Below the pieces are notes generated by a model. The model saw only the letters and a program-made list of their open reading frames with translations, ran no database searches and was not told the DNA's origin. Shown in pieces: positions 10,520 to 23,685 of a DNA stretch of 64,000 bases (position 1 is its first letter; each line of letters opens with the position of its first letter). A program made the position numbers and the translations under genes. The stretch is from Peromyscus leucopus (Eukaryota; Chordata; Mammalia; Rodentia; Cricetidae): assembly GCF_004664715.2 (NCBI RefSeq), contig NC_051063.1, positions 69,488,518-69,552,517 of the forward strand, given 5' to 3'.

Positions 10520-12190
10520 AAATCTTAAGTTGTACTCATGATTATGACTATGCTCAAATGTCTTGGTGGATGCACCTACCAGAGGTGTTTGCTGAGTTCC
10601 AAGCCTCCCACCATGAAGTTTGTAGAGAACTTTCCAGTGTTCTGGACTTTCTGCCTTAGTGCTTATCACGACCTTTACAAACATGGTCAGGGTCAGGAGA
10701 TTCTTCTGCTCTAGTAAGAGATCATCTGGAAAAGGCTGCCTACTGGGATAATGCAGGTGATATATGGGGCACTAAAAGTAACCCAGCCACACTCAACTGA
10801 GAAAGGAACTTAACAATTGCAAAGTCATCAGCAGCCAGTTTAATTACAAGGACTGGCTCTAAAGTGACTATGGTGCCACAGCTTCAGACATCTCTATCGT
10901 CTCTGTTACACAGTGCTTGCTGCTACAAAAACTCAAAACTAGATGCCTCATCACTAAAGAGGGGAAAAAAATATGGAGGATGGTGCAAAGCCTCCAGGAA
11001 CTGCAAAGTCAGTTTCAAAATTGTGAGGCTGAGGGTTTTCCTAATTTCTTCCCCAAACTCACTTTAACTTACATAATTAGATTGCACAGTTCAATATGAG
11101 GGCATTTAAACACTTCTGGCATCAAAACAAGTCGCTTTGTGGGGGAAAAACTGCATCCTTTACTAAAATGTTTTGCCCAAAGTGGGTAGAAAAAAACAAA
11201 ACAAAACAAGAAACAAATTAGAAGTGACAGATCCCATCCCAGCAGGACAATGAGTCAAATGCAGGAGCTGGAAACGTGCCTTCAAAGAATTTCTGCAGAA
11301 TTCAGGAATGCTGGGGCAAAAAAAGAGGTAAGCTAAGGAGAAGTGACGAAGGAAAGGCAAAGAACATCACTTCAATTAAACGGGAAGGGGAGGCCGCAAA
11401 TGCTGAATGTCGGCAAGTCAGTTCTGCTGCCCAGTCCACAGCTTGGCAGAGCAGCTTTCCTGTCAAGTCAGTGACCAACTGGGGTCAGTGGCTTCCTCTT
11501 GAATGACCAAGGGCCTGGCTATCCAACATTGCCTCAGCAAAACTGTGTGGGAAGACCAATGTCAGCAGACAGAGAGCCAGCTCCATTGAGATTATCGTTA
11601 ACTACGAACGTGGGGTAGAATCATGCTTGCAGGTGGACAATGGAGGCAGGATGGGGTCCAAGGACTCTAATGCAGGGAAGGGTCATGGGTAGTTGGGAGC
11701 TCCAAAGCCTAAAGCCTCTGTCACCACCATTTTATGTCTGTGCAACTCTTGCAACAGTTCCCCAAGATTTCTTCATTTCTTTTTCAAATCAATAAAGACT
11801 TAAACATCCATCAAGCTCTTAACTAAAATCCTAATTGCCCTAAGGTTTGTTTTTTGTTTTTTTGTTTTTCCTGCTGGCCAGTGCTGGTAGAAGGCAGGGC
11901 TGAGTTGCAGACAGGAATACAGAGAATTTTCTGGCAGTTCCTGCCCTGGACCTAGGTTGTGCCATCCTCACTGCAAGGTCTCCAGGAGCTCAGATAGCTG
12001 GGCTCTCACCCTGTAGTCCTGTTCTTGCTAAAGGAGCAGGGCAGGATTCATGCCCAGCCCTACCTTCCACTGAAACATACTCCCCCTCAAGGAATCATGA
12101 GGGCTGAAGGGGCCATGCCAGGTGGCTGCCTCCTGCCTGGATCTCATGTTTCCTCAACACCTGACCACTCCGCTTCCTGCTGCTCTGTTG
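10520..12190. other. Intron sequence with no recognised element
   Basis: A few T/G-rich short tracts (11847-11870) and A-runs occur. No exon or mobile element could be supported. Confidence 0.45.
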
Positions 12191-12194
12191 TTCC

Positions 12195-12405
12195 AGGTGC
12201 CCTCTCTGTTACAGGCACTGCTGTTAGCCTCATACAAATTACATTATTTAATGAGTTTAGGAGTTATGGGGTATAAATTATCTGATACTTCACACACACA
12301 AAAATTGAGGCTAAGGGAGGCAGAAGACCTACCTGAAAGAGGTAGGTCCAGTCTTGGGCTGAACTCCAATGACCTCACACTGCTTCCCTTAGAACACAAA
12401 CAAGG
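12195..12405 (-). repeat. MIR SINE, diverged
   Basis: In plus-strand order it shows an acaggcactgctgttagcctc-like block, attacattatttaatgag, then aaaattgaggctaagggagg and gacctcacactgc. This is the reverse of the MIR order (tail, core, head). It is old and substituted. Confidence 0.6.
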
Positions 12406-12957
12406 TAGCCAGCAAGACCCAGGTCAATGCCTGTACCTACTTGCCTTTCACAATGTAGTAAGGATAGCTTCCAACAGAAACCTAAGCAGACAGTCCAACA
12501 TGAGCCCCTCCTCAGGCTTCCAAAATGATTAGACTCTGCCTATGGCTGCTTCCTACACCTCCATCCCTTATCTCTCCCACATTGTTTTTTATATTTTTAT
12601 CTCCAGCAAAAATGGACTAGAAAGTACAGAGCTACTAGGTGCTCTGTGATGCCCCTCTCCCAAACATGTCCAGCCTCCTCTAGTAATCTCCTTAGCTGAG
12701 TGTGGTGCATTTTGACAATCTGAACCTACATCAACTTCTGAATGCCAGTTCTCACCCAGAGTCCATGGTTTACATTCCTGCCCACTCCTTGTGCTGTGTG
12801 TTCTGTAGTTCACTAATGTATAGCAGATACCCCCCATATGACAGTATCATAAAAAGCATGCCCACTGCCCCCAAGAAATTCTGTGATCCACTTTACTCAT
12901 TTCTCTTCTCTCATCCCTGCCTGGCAGCCATCAATCTAATTATTTTCTGCATCATTC

Positions 12958-13292
12958 TCTCAAGTCAAGGGAGAAAGGGTTTCTTCTGACTTACAGTTCA
13001 AAGGTGCAGTTCATCATGGTAGGGAAGTCAGGGCAGCAAAAGCCTGAAGCACCTGGTCCCATCACATTCAGAGTCAGTCAGGAATCATAGAGGAATGAAT
13101 GTATGCTGCAGCTCAGCTCCTTTTCTCTACAGGCCAGCATTTCAGCCAGGGGATGGTGCTACCCACAAGGGACAGATCTTCCCACCTTAATTAATGCAGT
13201 AAAGATAAGATAATCCCCCACAGGCATGTCCAGAGGCCCAAGTCCCAAGTGATACTAAAGTCTCTCAATTTGATAATTAATACTAACTATTA
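12958..13292 (-). mobile_element. MaLR-type solo LTR
   Basis: The antisense MaLR signature runs from tcaagggagaaagggtttct and cttacagttcaaagg, through a tggtcccatcacattcaga block, to the AT-rich end at about 13292. MaLR are non-autonomous ERVL relatives. It is flanked directly on the right by an ancient L1. Confidence 0.7.
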
Positions 13293-13299
13293 ATCTAGG

Positions 13300-13915
13300 T
13301 ATACGTGTGTTTACTCTTTTAAAAAACAGTGCAATATGAATAACATATGTTTGATCATCTTAGGGAGTTTAAGGCACGCATTTCAGCAACACTGAACACA
13401 CATACATCACTCTAAGCCATCATCGCTGTCTATCTGCAGAGCTTATCTTACAGGTGTGAAGCCTCAGCCATTAAACAGTGATTCCCTACTGTATCCATCT
13501 CCTTGTCTTTGGTAACTGCCTTTCCACTGTCTATGAATTTGACAGCTCTCAGTACCGAATACGAGTGAAATCATAAAGAATTTATATTCCAGTGAGTGGT
13601 TTTCTTCACAAGCAAAATACCCTCAAGGTTTGTTTATGTTGGTTTGGGTGTCACATCCCTTACTCTTAAGGCTGGGTAATACTTTATTGTAAAAGTCATA
13701 TTGTGTTTGTTGCCGACCTGCTGATTGGTCAGGAGTTGTTCTCAGCTTTTGGCTCTGTATAGTTATGAAGCTCAGTGTAAAAGTATCTGATTTCAATGCC
13801 TTTGGGTGTCTACCTGGAAATGGCACTGGCCACTGTAGTGATGATACCATTACAGGCTCTCAAGGAACTACCATGCTATTTTACATGGTGATTGCATGCA
13901 CTATTTTATGTCTCT
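13300..13915 (-). mobile_element. Ancient L1 (L1M class) 3' segment
   Basis: In plus orientation this shows the well-known reverse L1M order: ctttggtaactgcctttcca, ctgtctatgaatttgac, gagtgaaatcataaagaatt, taccctcaaggtttgtttat, aaggctgggtaatactttat, then gcctttgggtgtctacctgg. It is strongly diverged and shared in layout with other mammals. Confidence 0.82.
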
Positions 13916-13926
13916 ATTAACAGTAC

Positions 13927-14048
13927 ATTAATCCCAGCACTTGGGAGGCAGAGACAGGTGAGTTCGAGGCCAACCTGATCTACAAATTGAGTTCTAGGAC
14001 AGCCAGTGCTTTTACACAGAGAAATCCTATCTCGAAAACTAAAAAAAG
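13927..14048 (+). mobile_element. B1 SINE, 5'-truncated
   Basis: It reads ttaatcccagcacttgggag, gcagagacaggtgagttcga, ggccaacctgatctacaaat, the gttctaggacagccag arm and ctatctcgaaaact, then an A-tail. About the first 20 bases of B1 are missing. It sits at the edge of the ancient L1. Confidence 0.95.
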
Positions 14049-15069
14049 AGAGTTCTAACATCTCTAAGTCCTCATCAAGGCTTGCTTTCCCTTTTGAAAT
14101 TCTGATAGTAGCTATCTTAAGATACCACCTGAGAAGAGAAGCAGTATAAAATTTTATGAGAACACAGCCATGCCTACTCATTAGAGATGATCCATGGCTG
14201 TCTGCCCACCATAATAAGACTATGGCAATGGGTGTGGGTGGGGTGGAATAAAAAAAATGCTGGCCAAGGAGTACATAATGAGTTAGGTAGAAAGAATAGA
14301 TGCCAAGAGATCGATCTATGTACAGCAGGTGCCTACGGATAAATGTGTTCATGGAAAACTATGAAGAAAGTGGCTATTAAATGCCTAGCCACAAAAAAAG
14401 GCACTAATGTGGGTTAATTCATCTGTGAATTCATCTGTGAATCTACAACCCATAGATATTTCAAAACAATTGTGTTGCACAGGATCAAAAAAATGCACTG
14501 TTATTCCTCAAATAAATAATAAAAATCCCGAGGGCACAAGCTGCCTCTCTCTCCAATCATCTCCTTCTTCTCACTCTCCTGGGTCTCCCACCCGTGCCCA
14601 GGCAACTTCACAGTAAATGTTGTATTTAGTGACAGACTGAGTAGTGAGGCAAATGTGATCCTCCAGTGAACAGTGGGAAGCGGGGCCGTCTCTAGTGAGG
14701 GTGGAGACAGGGAAGAGAGTGCATGATTTGATTCTAAGAATCAATCATGGTAAAAAAGAAAGAAGGGTCCTGGCTGCCCCATAGAGTCCCTTTACCAACA
14801 CCCAGTGCCTTCACCCTCCCCTCTCAGGCTGCTCCAGTGGTTCCCCTCATCTCCCAGTTGGATGGTTAAAGGACCATGATGTGAGATGATGGAAGACGGA
14901 CTGGCTGGAGGCAGAGGCAGGATGGACGGGGGAGCAGTAATTCTTCAGGCTTAGACACAAGCCCACAGATCTTGTTAGGGTGTGGGTAGCATCCTGACCC
15001 ACACCGGAGTCTTTTCTGATTTCCAGATACACATGAACGTGGGAGGGTTGGAACAGAGAGTTAGGAGTT

Positions 15070-15225
15070 AAGAGTTTAAGGAGATGAAATGTTTGGGGAC
15101 TAAACAGCAATGTTGGCGGCACAACTCTGCAGATGTAATTAATGCCACTGAACTGCACACCTGAAAACAGGAGAAAGGCAAAATTTTATGGCATATATAT
15201 TTTAAAATAATAAAGAAGAAAAACA
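15070..15225 (+). mobile_element. Ancient L1 (L1M) 3' end
   Basis: It contains ttaatgccactgaactgcac, acctgaaaacagg, then aaaattttatggcatatata and ttttaaaataataaag. This is the closing part of old mammalian L1 3' UTRs, ending in an A-rich tail. Sequence before 15070 may belong to the same element but is too diverged to call. Confidence 0.75.
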
Positions 15226-15229
15226 GGAG

Positions 15230-16390
15230 AGGGAAAGGAAATGGCATTTTCTAGAAACTGCAGTAGCGGGAGTCAGGATTTTCCTCCACCATCACTGTGA
15301 CTCAGTTCCATGCTTTAAAACAAAACAAACAAACAAAAAAATCTCTAACCTAAACAAACCAACCAACCTGGGAATAAGAATGTGTGTCTTTCACTCTCCA
15401 AGCCCCAGGCTGTTCAGGTCCAGGAGTCTGAGGGGCATTGATAACCAGGCATAAACAAAGACAGCACCAGAAACCTAACAAGGATAACAACCACAAGCCT
15501 GCAGCCTTGGGCCCTGGGGTGCCTGTCACAGAGCTTGGGAGAGGGGTCAGCCACATGCCTTGAGGTGCACTGGATCTTATCCCCCCAGCAGGCAGCAGGG
15601 GATCCTGTACAGAATCAAGTCTAGTACAGATAAATGCACCTTGTGAGGACCCCCGGGGTCTGCTGTAAAGTTGAAGGTGGAAATTCTTTAGAGAAGTGGG
15701 CAGAACAAAGGAGACAGCACCTTTCAAGTCAGCTCCTGCTCTCACCGACCAGCTCTGCCTAGGACTTGTCCTGGTGCATCTGCAACACTTGCTTAAGGGC
15801 ACTTTAATCATTTAGCAAGCTAATGTAACTTGCTCCAGGCTCCTTTGCCACGGGCTAAAAACTGGGACAAGATTCTTTGGCCACTCCAGGGGCCTAGGTG
15901 CCTGAGAGCATTCTGCGAGCAGCTACCTGGCACTTGGCATTTTCTACATTTCCCTCATCCTCACTGGAGTGTGGCTAATTCTTCTCACTACCAGCTTTGT
16001 TTCCCAGGAACAGTGGCCTGCTGGGTCTCTGTGTGAGAGGAACCTGGAGGGTATAGGAGGTAGGGAAGGAAGGTGGGGAAAGAGAAACTTCCATACTCCA
16101 TAGTATTATATAGACACGCCTGCACTCCATATTGCAGAAAAGAATGGAAGGCTACTTTGTTAATAGCTTAGTGCTTTATAGGGCTAAGCTATTCATTTGT
16201 TCTGAGTTAACCCCGTCACACCCACCTCCGAGGCCTAGAGGAGTCCAAGGTCAACATCAGCCTACTCTCACTAGGCTTGGGAATTCAAGAGCTGCCAGAT
16301 TCCAGACATTTAAGGAACAAGGAAAGAGCAGGAGGGGTGACGACCGAGAAGCATAGACACCTCAGGTCTCAGAAAGGTGGCTCCCTGCCT
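15230..16390. other. Intron sequence with no recognised element
   Basis: Short CAAA-type tracts occur near 15320-15365. The minus-strand frame at 15350-15811 (153 codons) has no domain or codon pattern that I recognise and is taken as chance. Confidence 0.45.
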
Positions 16391-16395
16391 GGGCT

Positions 16396-16771
16396 ACTTC
16401 TGTCGTTAGTCTGACAAAAAGGCTTAACAAAGCAACGCACAGATGGAAGGGCTGCTTTGGGCTCACTCTTTGAGGCTAAGACACAGTCTGTCACAGAGGG
16501 GAAGTCACAGAGACAGGAGCTTGAGGCGGCAGGTCACATCACACCCACAGTCCTGAAGAAGAAAGGCAGAGGAACGCTGGTGCTCCGCCCATTTTCCTCT
16601 CTGTCTCTAGTCTAGGACCCCAGAACATCAGAGTGTCCTCCCACACTGAGAGGGTAAGCCTTCCAACCTGAATTAACTCAGTCTGATAACACCCTCGAAG
16701 ACCTCCCCAGAGGTGCGTTTCCATAGTGATTCTAAACCCAGTGAAGCTGACAATGAAGATCAGCCATCACA
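16396..16771 (-). mobile_element. MaLR-type solo LTR
   Basis: The antisense MaLR order is present: gctttgggctcactctttga, then gtcacatcacacccacagtc, ccccagaggtgcgtttccat and tgacaatgaagatcagccat, with terminal CA at 16770-16771. It is moderately diverged. Confidence 0.72.
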
Positions 16772-16865
16772 CCACCTGACCAGAGAGGGCAAGACTGAGC
16801 TCTGGAGTGACTGACCGCAAAACTGCTGTCAGGATGCTTTCCTCAACCGGTCCTCCACTTTAGTT

Positions 16866-17053
16866 TTGGAGATGGGGTTCTCTCACTGAACCCAGAGCTT
16901 GCTGTATCAGGTAAGATGGCTGGCTAGTGGACTCCTGGATCCCACTGTCTCCGCCTCCATGCCTGATTTTTATGTGGCTGCTGGTTATCCAAACCCAAAG
17001 TCCTTATGTTTGTGCCGCAGGCACTTTCCTCACTGAGCTGGCTCCCTAGCCCC
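16866..17053 (-). mobile_element. B4 SINE
   Basis: It starts ttggagatggggttctctca and ctgaacccagagcttgct. It then shows gatttttatgtggctgctgg, the aacccaaagtccttatg block and cactgagctggctccctagc, the reverse of the tRNA-like head. The TG tail is absent. Confidence 0.82.
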
Positions 17054-17059
17054 TAAGCT

Positions 17060-17930
17060 GCTTGTTTCAAGGTCTGCTAATTAGTGATCTTAACATGGAA
17101 AGTCCCCTTTCAATGCAAGGACCATCGCTGGCCTAACAATGTACATTATTTATGGTTCTGCCCATACGGAGGTGGTGGTGGATTGCCCCAGGGCAAGGGT
17201 CCTTGTGGTCATGTGGGAACTCTGCTGACCATGGTAGACTGGCTCTTTTCGGCCCTGGTCACAACAGAGCCACGGAGCTCAAGGCCAGATGCATTTTATA
17301 AGTCCTGCTGGTGTTGTCCTGCAGCCTGGAACTCAGGCAGAGAGAGGTTCTCCTTTCTTGACCCCAGTGCCGACATGAGTCTTTGAGGGAAAGTGGAGGA
17401 GAGGCCAGAAAGAGAAAGCAAGAAATACTAATGTGTACCAGGCTTGAGAGAAGGGACTGGCCCTTCCAGAAGCTGTTGTTCCGCCATCCTCTGAGTGACA
17501 CTTCTTATTACCAGGCATAACCTTATTTGAAGCCTGTGAGGCCATCTCATTCCAAGCTCATTTGCTGGCTGGATTCAGTGTAGCAGCCTAGACCATGAGA
17601 GCTCAGGCATTGAATTATGATTTTGTTTTCCTTGCAGTAAAAAAAAAAAAAAAAGTGCATCCCCCAAAAAAGTTGTTTGTATTTATATAATTGCTCAGAG
17701 TCACAAGACAGGGATCAGCCTTCCTTCTTTCAGAGTGTGGTGTGATCTAGTTGAGTCAAAGCACTCTGTGCTGTGCATGTTACAACCCTAAGCAGACAGG
17801 AAGCTGGATAGAATCATGTCTCCGAGGCCCTCACACTACAGCCCACAGATTAAGCCCACCATCTGCTTATACCTGTAAACAAAATTTTATTGGCATAGAG
17901 TAAGCCTGTACAGAGCTGAAAATGTGCTCT
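17060..17930. other. Intron sequence; one A-run, otherwise nothing recognised
   Basis: A 16-base A-run at about 17639-17655 may be a decayed retroposon tail, but no body could be assigned to it. Confidence 0.45.
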
Positions 17931-17935
17931 ATCAT

Positions 17936-18136
17936 TTGAAACAGAGTTTTATGTAGCCTAGGCCAGTCTGAAACCCTTATATAGCAGAAGATGACCTTGA
18001 ACCCCTGATGGTCTTGCCTTTACTTCCTGAGTGCTGGGATGAGAGATGGATACTGAAGTGCGCTCAGGCTCTAGTCTGGGGCTTTATGCCTGGCCAGCAA
18101 ACACTCTATCAGTTGGACTACTATATCCTTAGCCCT
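17936..18136 (-). mobile_element. ID_B1-type composite SINE
   Basis: Antisense order: acagagttttatgtagccta, ggccagtctgaaaccctt, gatgaccttgaacccctgat, gagtgctgggatgagag, then gcaaacactctatcagttgg and ccttagccct. This is the B1 arm followed by the ID/tRNA arm, as in rodent B1-ID dimers (B4 group). Confidence 0.85.
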
Positions 18137-19297
18137 GTGATCTACCAATGATTTAACAAATTCATTTAGTAATTCATTTAACAAATTAAAGGAGAAGACA
18201 TAGTCATTGACCCCCAAACCCAAGATCACCTTCCGGTACTTACCCCCAGTAAACTCACAAATCCATCCCCATTTCCAGATGAAAATCTGCTATCTCTTAC
18301 TATTAAGGCCACTTGACCCTGCTTCATCTATCCCAGACATAGTCTTCTCATCCTTGGAACAAAGCTACCAAATGACCTTGACCTTCTGTCTCATGAACAA
18401 CCAGTCCTGAGATTTGGAAAATGGATTCCAGTCTTGCTTAGGGCTGAAAGTCAAGTCAGTGTGACAGTTAGATGAACAGCTTGAGATGTAACCCTGAGTA
18501 TCTTCATGAACCAGCAAGCTATGAGTGCCCTGACCATGGTCCTTTACTTCTTTATCTATCAAATGGGTCCCAGGTAGCAACAAAAAGTAAGTTAAAAGTG
18601 TGTCCAGTACCTAAAACAATACACTGCACATAGACCAAACTGTAAGTGTGAGGAGCTGGGTAAATTGCTTCCACACAAACAATTCAACAGAAAGTGCTAG
18701 TTTAGAGCCATGGCATATTAGTGAGTTGGCCAATGACCTTTAACTAGAAAAGTACATTCTAAAATGAGTGGCCTGGGAAGTGCTTTGGTTCTATTTCCTC
18801 CACTAATAGCTGAAATGCGAGCATGATGTTAGAAATTATTTTATGAACTTTGAGTACAATTGATTATAAAAATAGCCATTGTTATTGAAATTGATGCTAT
18901 GTGAAATATGTGGACACCCTTGGATGTTTTGGAAATTCTCCAGGCTTCTATGGGAATAGGTTATGAGGATCTAAAGAACTCAGTGTCTGGGGGTGATACC
19001 CAAAGTCTGATCACATACTCTAGCATCAAGCCATGGGTCTGGAGGACTCAGCTGGCCTGATAATGACCATCAGTTGAAACCAGTCTTGCATCTGGCATAT
19101 TTTCTCACCTGCCTGGAATGGGTTCCTTTATAAGGCACAGAAGAGCAGCCACCATGACAGAAGGAGCTTTGGGAAGCCCAAAGACACTGCATATGAATAG
19201 AGATATTCGGCTGACTTTGGCCAGAGAACATCCTCCATGCCTGGTAGCAAAATAATGAGGACACAGCTCAGTAGCACCACTTTTGAAGATGAGCAGC

Positions 19298-19621
19298 TTG
19301 GGGTTGGGGAGATGGCTTGGCAAGTAAAGTGCTGACAATGCAGTATGAGGACCAGAATTCAGATCCAAGCACCCATGCAAACCTGGGTGGGTCTGGTGGA
19401 CCATCTGTAAGCCCAGGATGGGGGAGGTAGAGACCACATCTCTGGAGCAACCCAAGTAGCCAGACTAGTTAAATTGGGGTTGAACCAGAGACCCCACTTC
19501 AATATGTAAGGTAGAGAATGATCAAGAAAGACACTCAAAGTCAACCTCAAGCCTCCACATGCACTCACACACATGTGCATCTACACACTCAAACATGCAT
19601 ACACACACATACATACACAGA
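19298..19621 (+). mobile_element. B4 SINE, full length with CA-rich tail
   Basis: The head is gttggggagatggcttggca, then aagtgctgacaatgcag and gaggaccagaattcagatcc. The B1-like middle has tctgtaagcccaggatg, and the long tail has caacctcaagcctccacatg followed by acacac. Degenerate Pol III A and B box positions are visible in the head. Confidence 0.9.
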
Positions 19622-19652
19622 TAGGCACCTCACAGTATCTTAGCAGATACCA

Positions 19653-19997
19653 CATGTATGTTTCAGCTCTTTGTCACTGTAACAACATATAACTGAGAGA
19701 ATTTATTTCAATGCAAGATTACTGATGGGTTCCAATTCAAAGGCATACTGGAAAGGCAAGCACAACATGGCAGAAAGCCACTCACTTCATGGTGGCCAGG
19801 AGGCAAAGAGAAATCTAGGAAAGGGCCAAGTGCAGGATAAACCCTTCAAAGGCACCTCTACAGTGACCCACTTTATCCATACAGGCTGCACTCCCTAATA
19901 GCTCACAGCTGGAAACCCATCAAAGAATTAGCCCATGAAGGAAATCAGTGGTCACCCCAGTCAACCCAGCTCAATTAGTGCCACCAGTTGAGCATCA
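19653..19997 (-). mobile_element. MaLR-type LTR, diverged
   Basis: In plus order: ctctttgtcactgtaacaac, gagagaatttatttcaatg, then agaattagcccatgaagga. This is the reverse of an MST/MT-like LTR. Boundaries are approximate. Confidence 0.6.
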
Positions 19998-21047
19998 TGC
20001 CTGATAAGACTTTTCGGTAGACACATCTTGGCCAAGCTTCAACAATGACCGATTTTAGGTCCGACAATGGGACAGTCTTCCACACTAGCATCACTTGGGG
20101 GTGGCACAATGGGCTTGGAGAGAATGCTGTTTGAGATGACCCTGCCCTGCCCTGGAACCTGACTGGGACCACTCAGCAGCAGTCCCTCATTCTGCCCCTT
20201 AGGAAATCCACCTTCCAGGTGTTTCTGAGTTCTGATATTGGCAAGATGCTTTAATGACTGCCTGATTAATGGTGAGGATGAGACGCGTAGATGACAGTGA
20301 AGCTCATTCATGTTTCTCAGGAGACATGGCTGGAGCTTGCTTGTCAACTGAATTTGCAGCGGCTGATTTCTGCTCGGCCCATCTCTCTGTCATTTGAGGC
20401 TCAAGGGTGGAAGGTACCTCAAACAGATTTTCTTTCCACAAGGGGCTCCCAGGAGACAGTTGTTTCTTGATCCCATGACAACTGGCAGCTATCAGCTAAG
20501 CTACAGAGAGCACACAGCTCCCGCCTCTCAAGATCTGCGGCTCCAGATGAACCGCCTCTGCTCACCCTGAAGTGAATGCACCCAATTCTGAGGTACAGTG
20601 GCTTGTTGTGCCTTTACCTTTGGCTCCATCCCCCAGCAAGAGGAATGCTGGACACCTGCTCAGGTGCTGAGATGGACCTGGGAGAGGGGCAGACTCTGTT
20701 CTGGAGCAGAGGGAACAAGCCACGTGCTAAACCCAGAGCTCACACCATCGCCCACTCACTCTCCTTGATTATCAGTGGGAAGAGGTGAAGAAGGTTCACT
20801 ACACATTTGGGCAACCCAGCCAGGAGGTCCAAAACCCAGCCAAGCCTCCCACCTCCCTTTACTGTACTCTATGAATCAGTGCTCACAGGGAGAAAAGGGG
20901 TGCTGAAATCCTGGTCCAGCCCCCTTCCCAGGGAACACCCCACAGACTCACTAAGTTGCCTGATGGTGTCACAACGGTGCCTTGTGGGATTAACTCCAGC
21001 ATTTAGACAACACAGCAGCACAACTACAATTAACTGGTTAACTAATT

Positions 21048-21259
21048 AGAGACAGAGTGTCTTGTATCCTAGGTTGTCCTCAAACGTACTATGAAGTCAA
21101 GGGTGACCTTGAGCTTCTCTGATCCTCCTGCCTCCACTTCCTGAGGACTGGAATTACAAGTGCACCCCACCATGCCTAGTTTGTGTGGCACTGAGGATAG
21201 AAGCCGGGGCTTCCTGCATGCTACGAAAGCAAGCACACTCCCAACGTCTCCAGCCACCC
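21048..21259 (-). mobile_element. ID_B1-type composite SINE
   Basis: It starts gagacagagtgtcttgtatc and gtgaccttgagcttctctga, then tcctgcctccacttcctgag, then ggcttcctgcatgctacgaa and gtctccagccac. Arm order is the same as in the copy at 17936. Confidence 0.82.
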
Positions 21260-21486
21260 CCTTCCCCATGCAGTACAATGTAAATGCCTTGCTTTTGCTT
21301 CAACACACTTGGCTGGAAGGAAATTTGAGCATTTTGATCAAGTACCGGAAGTGCCCGTGGGAGGGACAGCCCACACATCCCCAGGTGGCTGGAAGGGAGG
21401 CATGGAAGAGACAGAAAGATGCTGAAACAATCGCATCTTTCAACTCACTTTGGCAGAAAGGCTATGGGGAAGAGAGCAGCCCCAGT

Positions 21487-21812
21487 GGTTCTCATCTAAT
21501 GCTTGCGTCTCAGGAGTTTGGAGAGGGAAATCTTTATAGCATTAGGAAATGGGGCCTCGGGGAAGTGATGAGCTGATTGAGGGTGGAGCCCCCAGGACTA
21601 GGACTGTGGTCCTGGGAGAAGCAGTCAAAGAAAACTCTCTTAACCCTTACAGTACTAAGAACTTGTTAAGGTGTTATCTATGAAGCAGGAAGCCAGCTTG
21701 ACCAGATGGGAATCTGTCTCAACTTGACCTTGGATTTTCTGGTCTTTAGAACTATGAGAAATGAACTTCTGCTGTTTTTAACCCTACAGCCTTTGGGATT
21801 TTGTTACAGCAG
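21487..21812 (+). mobile_element. MaLR LTR of MST/MLT1 type
   Basis: It shows aggaaatggggcctcgggga, tgatgagctgattgaggg, tggagcccccaggactagg, then aagcaggaagccagcttgac, caacttgaccttggattt, gaactatgagaaatgaactt and gggattttgttacagcag. This tracks the mammalian MST/MLT1 LTR in sense orientation. Confidence 0.75.
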
Positions 21813-22876
21813 TCCACATGGGTCAAGACTCTGACCTTCCTAGGCATCATGATCAAGTGCACCCGAGAGCTGGGCTGGCCTCTGCTGTCTAGGCCACTGG
21901 GACTCGAGGAGGGGACCGAATGCCTTTATTATTTGTGCTGTAACCCAAGGAGGGAAAGCAGGAGGATGACGGCAGTGGAGGAGGGCAAGTGGAGAGTCGG
22001 AAGGCCTGGGCTGAAGAAGGCTGACTTCCAACCTGTGGGAGGTGACTGTGAAGGTCATCGACTGACTAGACTATTCCGAAGAGTCCCTGGAACTGATGTA
22101 GGGTGACTGTATGACATCTACAGCATCCACAGCTGGTGATATGGTCTAGGTCAACTCCAGGGAGAGGTACTTACATGGGCTCTAGGGCTGACAGCTTTGT
22201 GCCCACTACATGCTGCCCCAGAAAGTGAATAGGATACCTCTGTAGAGGTCAGAGGACTAGAGGAGAAGCAGTTCTGAGCCGGGTTGGGAGGTCACATTTG
22301 AAGGGAGAAGGCACACCTGTTGTCTGTTCTTGTCCTGAGTCATTCTATTCTCATAAATGCTGAACGGGATCAAAAGATACCGCCGCAAAGATTCTAATGG
22401 CAGAATCGAATGGCATTTCACACCTGGATGAAGGAAACCGCAACAGAATTGCTAGCTAGGGCAAACTCAGAAAGTAAGCCAAATCTACTGCGGGCACAGT
22501 AGTACCTGTCTATCCCAGTTATTATGAGGGCCATCCGCGGAAACCAAGGAGCCTCTGCTCCTCCATGGGAAATCAGGTAGTAGAGAAAAGAAAACCAGCA
22601 TGGTTTCTGCACAGGGGAATCTTATTCTTAAAATAGCTACATAAAAAAAAATATTAGAGAATACTTTAATAGTTTCTATAATCAAATTCATGCAGATAAG
22701 ATCTTACATATTTAATACAGTGTGTTATCCTGTAAAAAATAAGTTTAATGTTTCTTGACCAATATGGCCAATAATTTCTATATAATGCCAACACAACATG
22801 GGAAATTGGGAGACGTTTTCCGAAACTGACCACACAGTTAAAGTTTCCAAAACTTGAAAGTACATACACACATGTG

Positions 22877-22879
<3 letters not shown>

Positions 22880-22926
<47 letters not shown>
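22880..22926. repeat. (CA)n microsatellite
   Basis: 23 copies of AC, preceded by a degenerate tacatacacacatgtgtata. Confidence 0.98.
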
Positions 22927-22930
<4 letters not shown>

Positions 22931-23685
22931 CACTCCACCACTAATAACATCATGGTCTATCTCAATAGAAGCATTAGCTTCTTGGGTTCTGTTGTCGTTT
23001 GAGCAAAATTGTAGATATCCAGTGTACTTCATTGAAAAAAGCTAAAGCAAAATTCCACAGAACAGCACAGGTCTGTTACTACCATGGTAGCGGGCACCGC
23101 TTTATTAGTTAGCTTTTCAGCATCATCTAGCTAGAAAGTACTCTGAGGAACATCATTGCACACAGCTCTGCAGAGGCACAGTCACTATCATAAAGCAGCT
23201 ACAAGACATTCATAGGGGTCTGACTTTTAAGTGGGGGATGCAGAGGGGCCGGGTGATCTTATTGAGTGCAGTAGAATCTTGTGGTGCTGTGACACATCCT
23301 CACAGCACATTTATGACCTTGTGGTTCTAGGGGGTCAGATGTTTCAAAAGGGGCCCAAGTGCTAGAAGGGCTGTTTTTCTTTCAGAGGCTCCTGTCTTAG
23401 CTTTTTCTGGAGGTTCCCATGTTCCACTGGTAACCTGAATACCCCAGGACACACGGCAGCACATTTAAGAGACCTGGGAACTAGGCTGTGCATATTTGGG
23501 GGGTGTCTGTATTTTGCTTGCCCTCCTGAATGAGAAGTCACTCATTCAAACTGCACTATGAGATCAAAGCACCAATGTGGAGTCTTTGCACTAGCTGCAG
23601 CCACGTGTGTGGCTGTCTGCCTTCCTATCACTGTGCATCACTTGTTGTCTTTCTGTGGTCAGGGCTTTGTCTCCTGGAAGGTAGG

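Noticed and set aside
14411..14440. Short repeat of aattcatctgtg
   Set aside because: Two copies of 12 bases only, too small to be meaningful.
15350..15811. 153-codon minus-strand frame on the DOCK1 strand
   Set aside because: No resemblance to DOCK1, and no clean acceptor and donor in phase with the known exons.
22165..22190. Possible 13-base micro-exon on the minus strand (CTGTCAG ... GTAAGT)
   Set aside because: Splice-like borders occur, but 13 bases is too short to judge and the phase does not fit between known DOCK1 segments.
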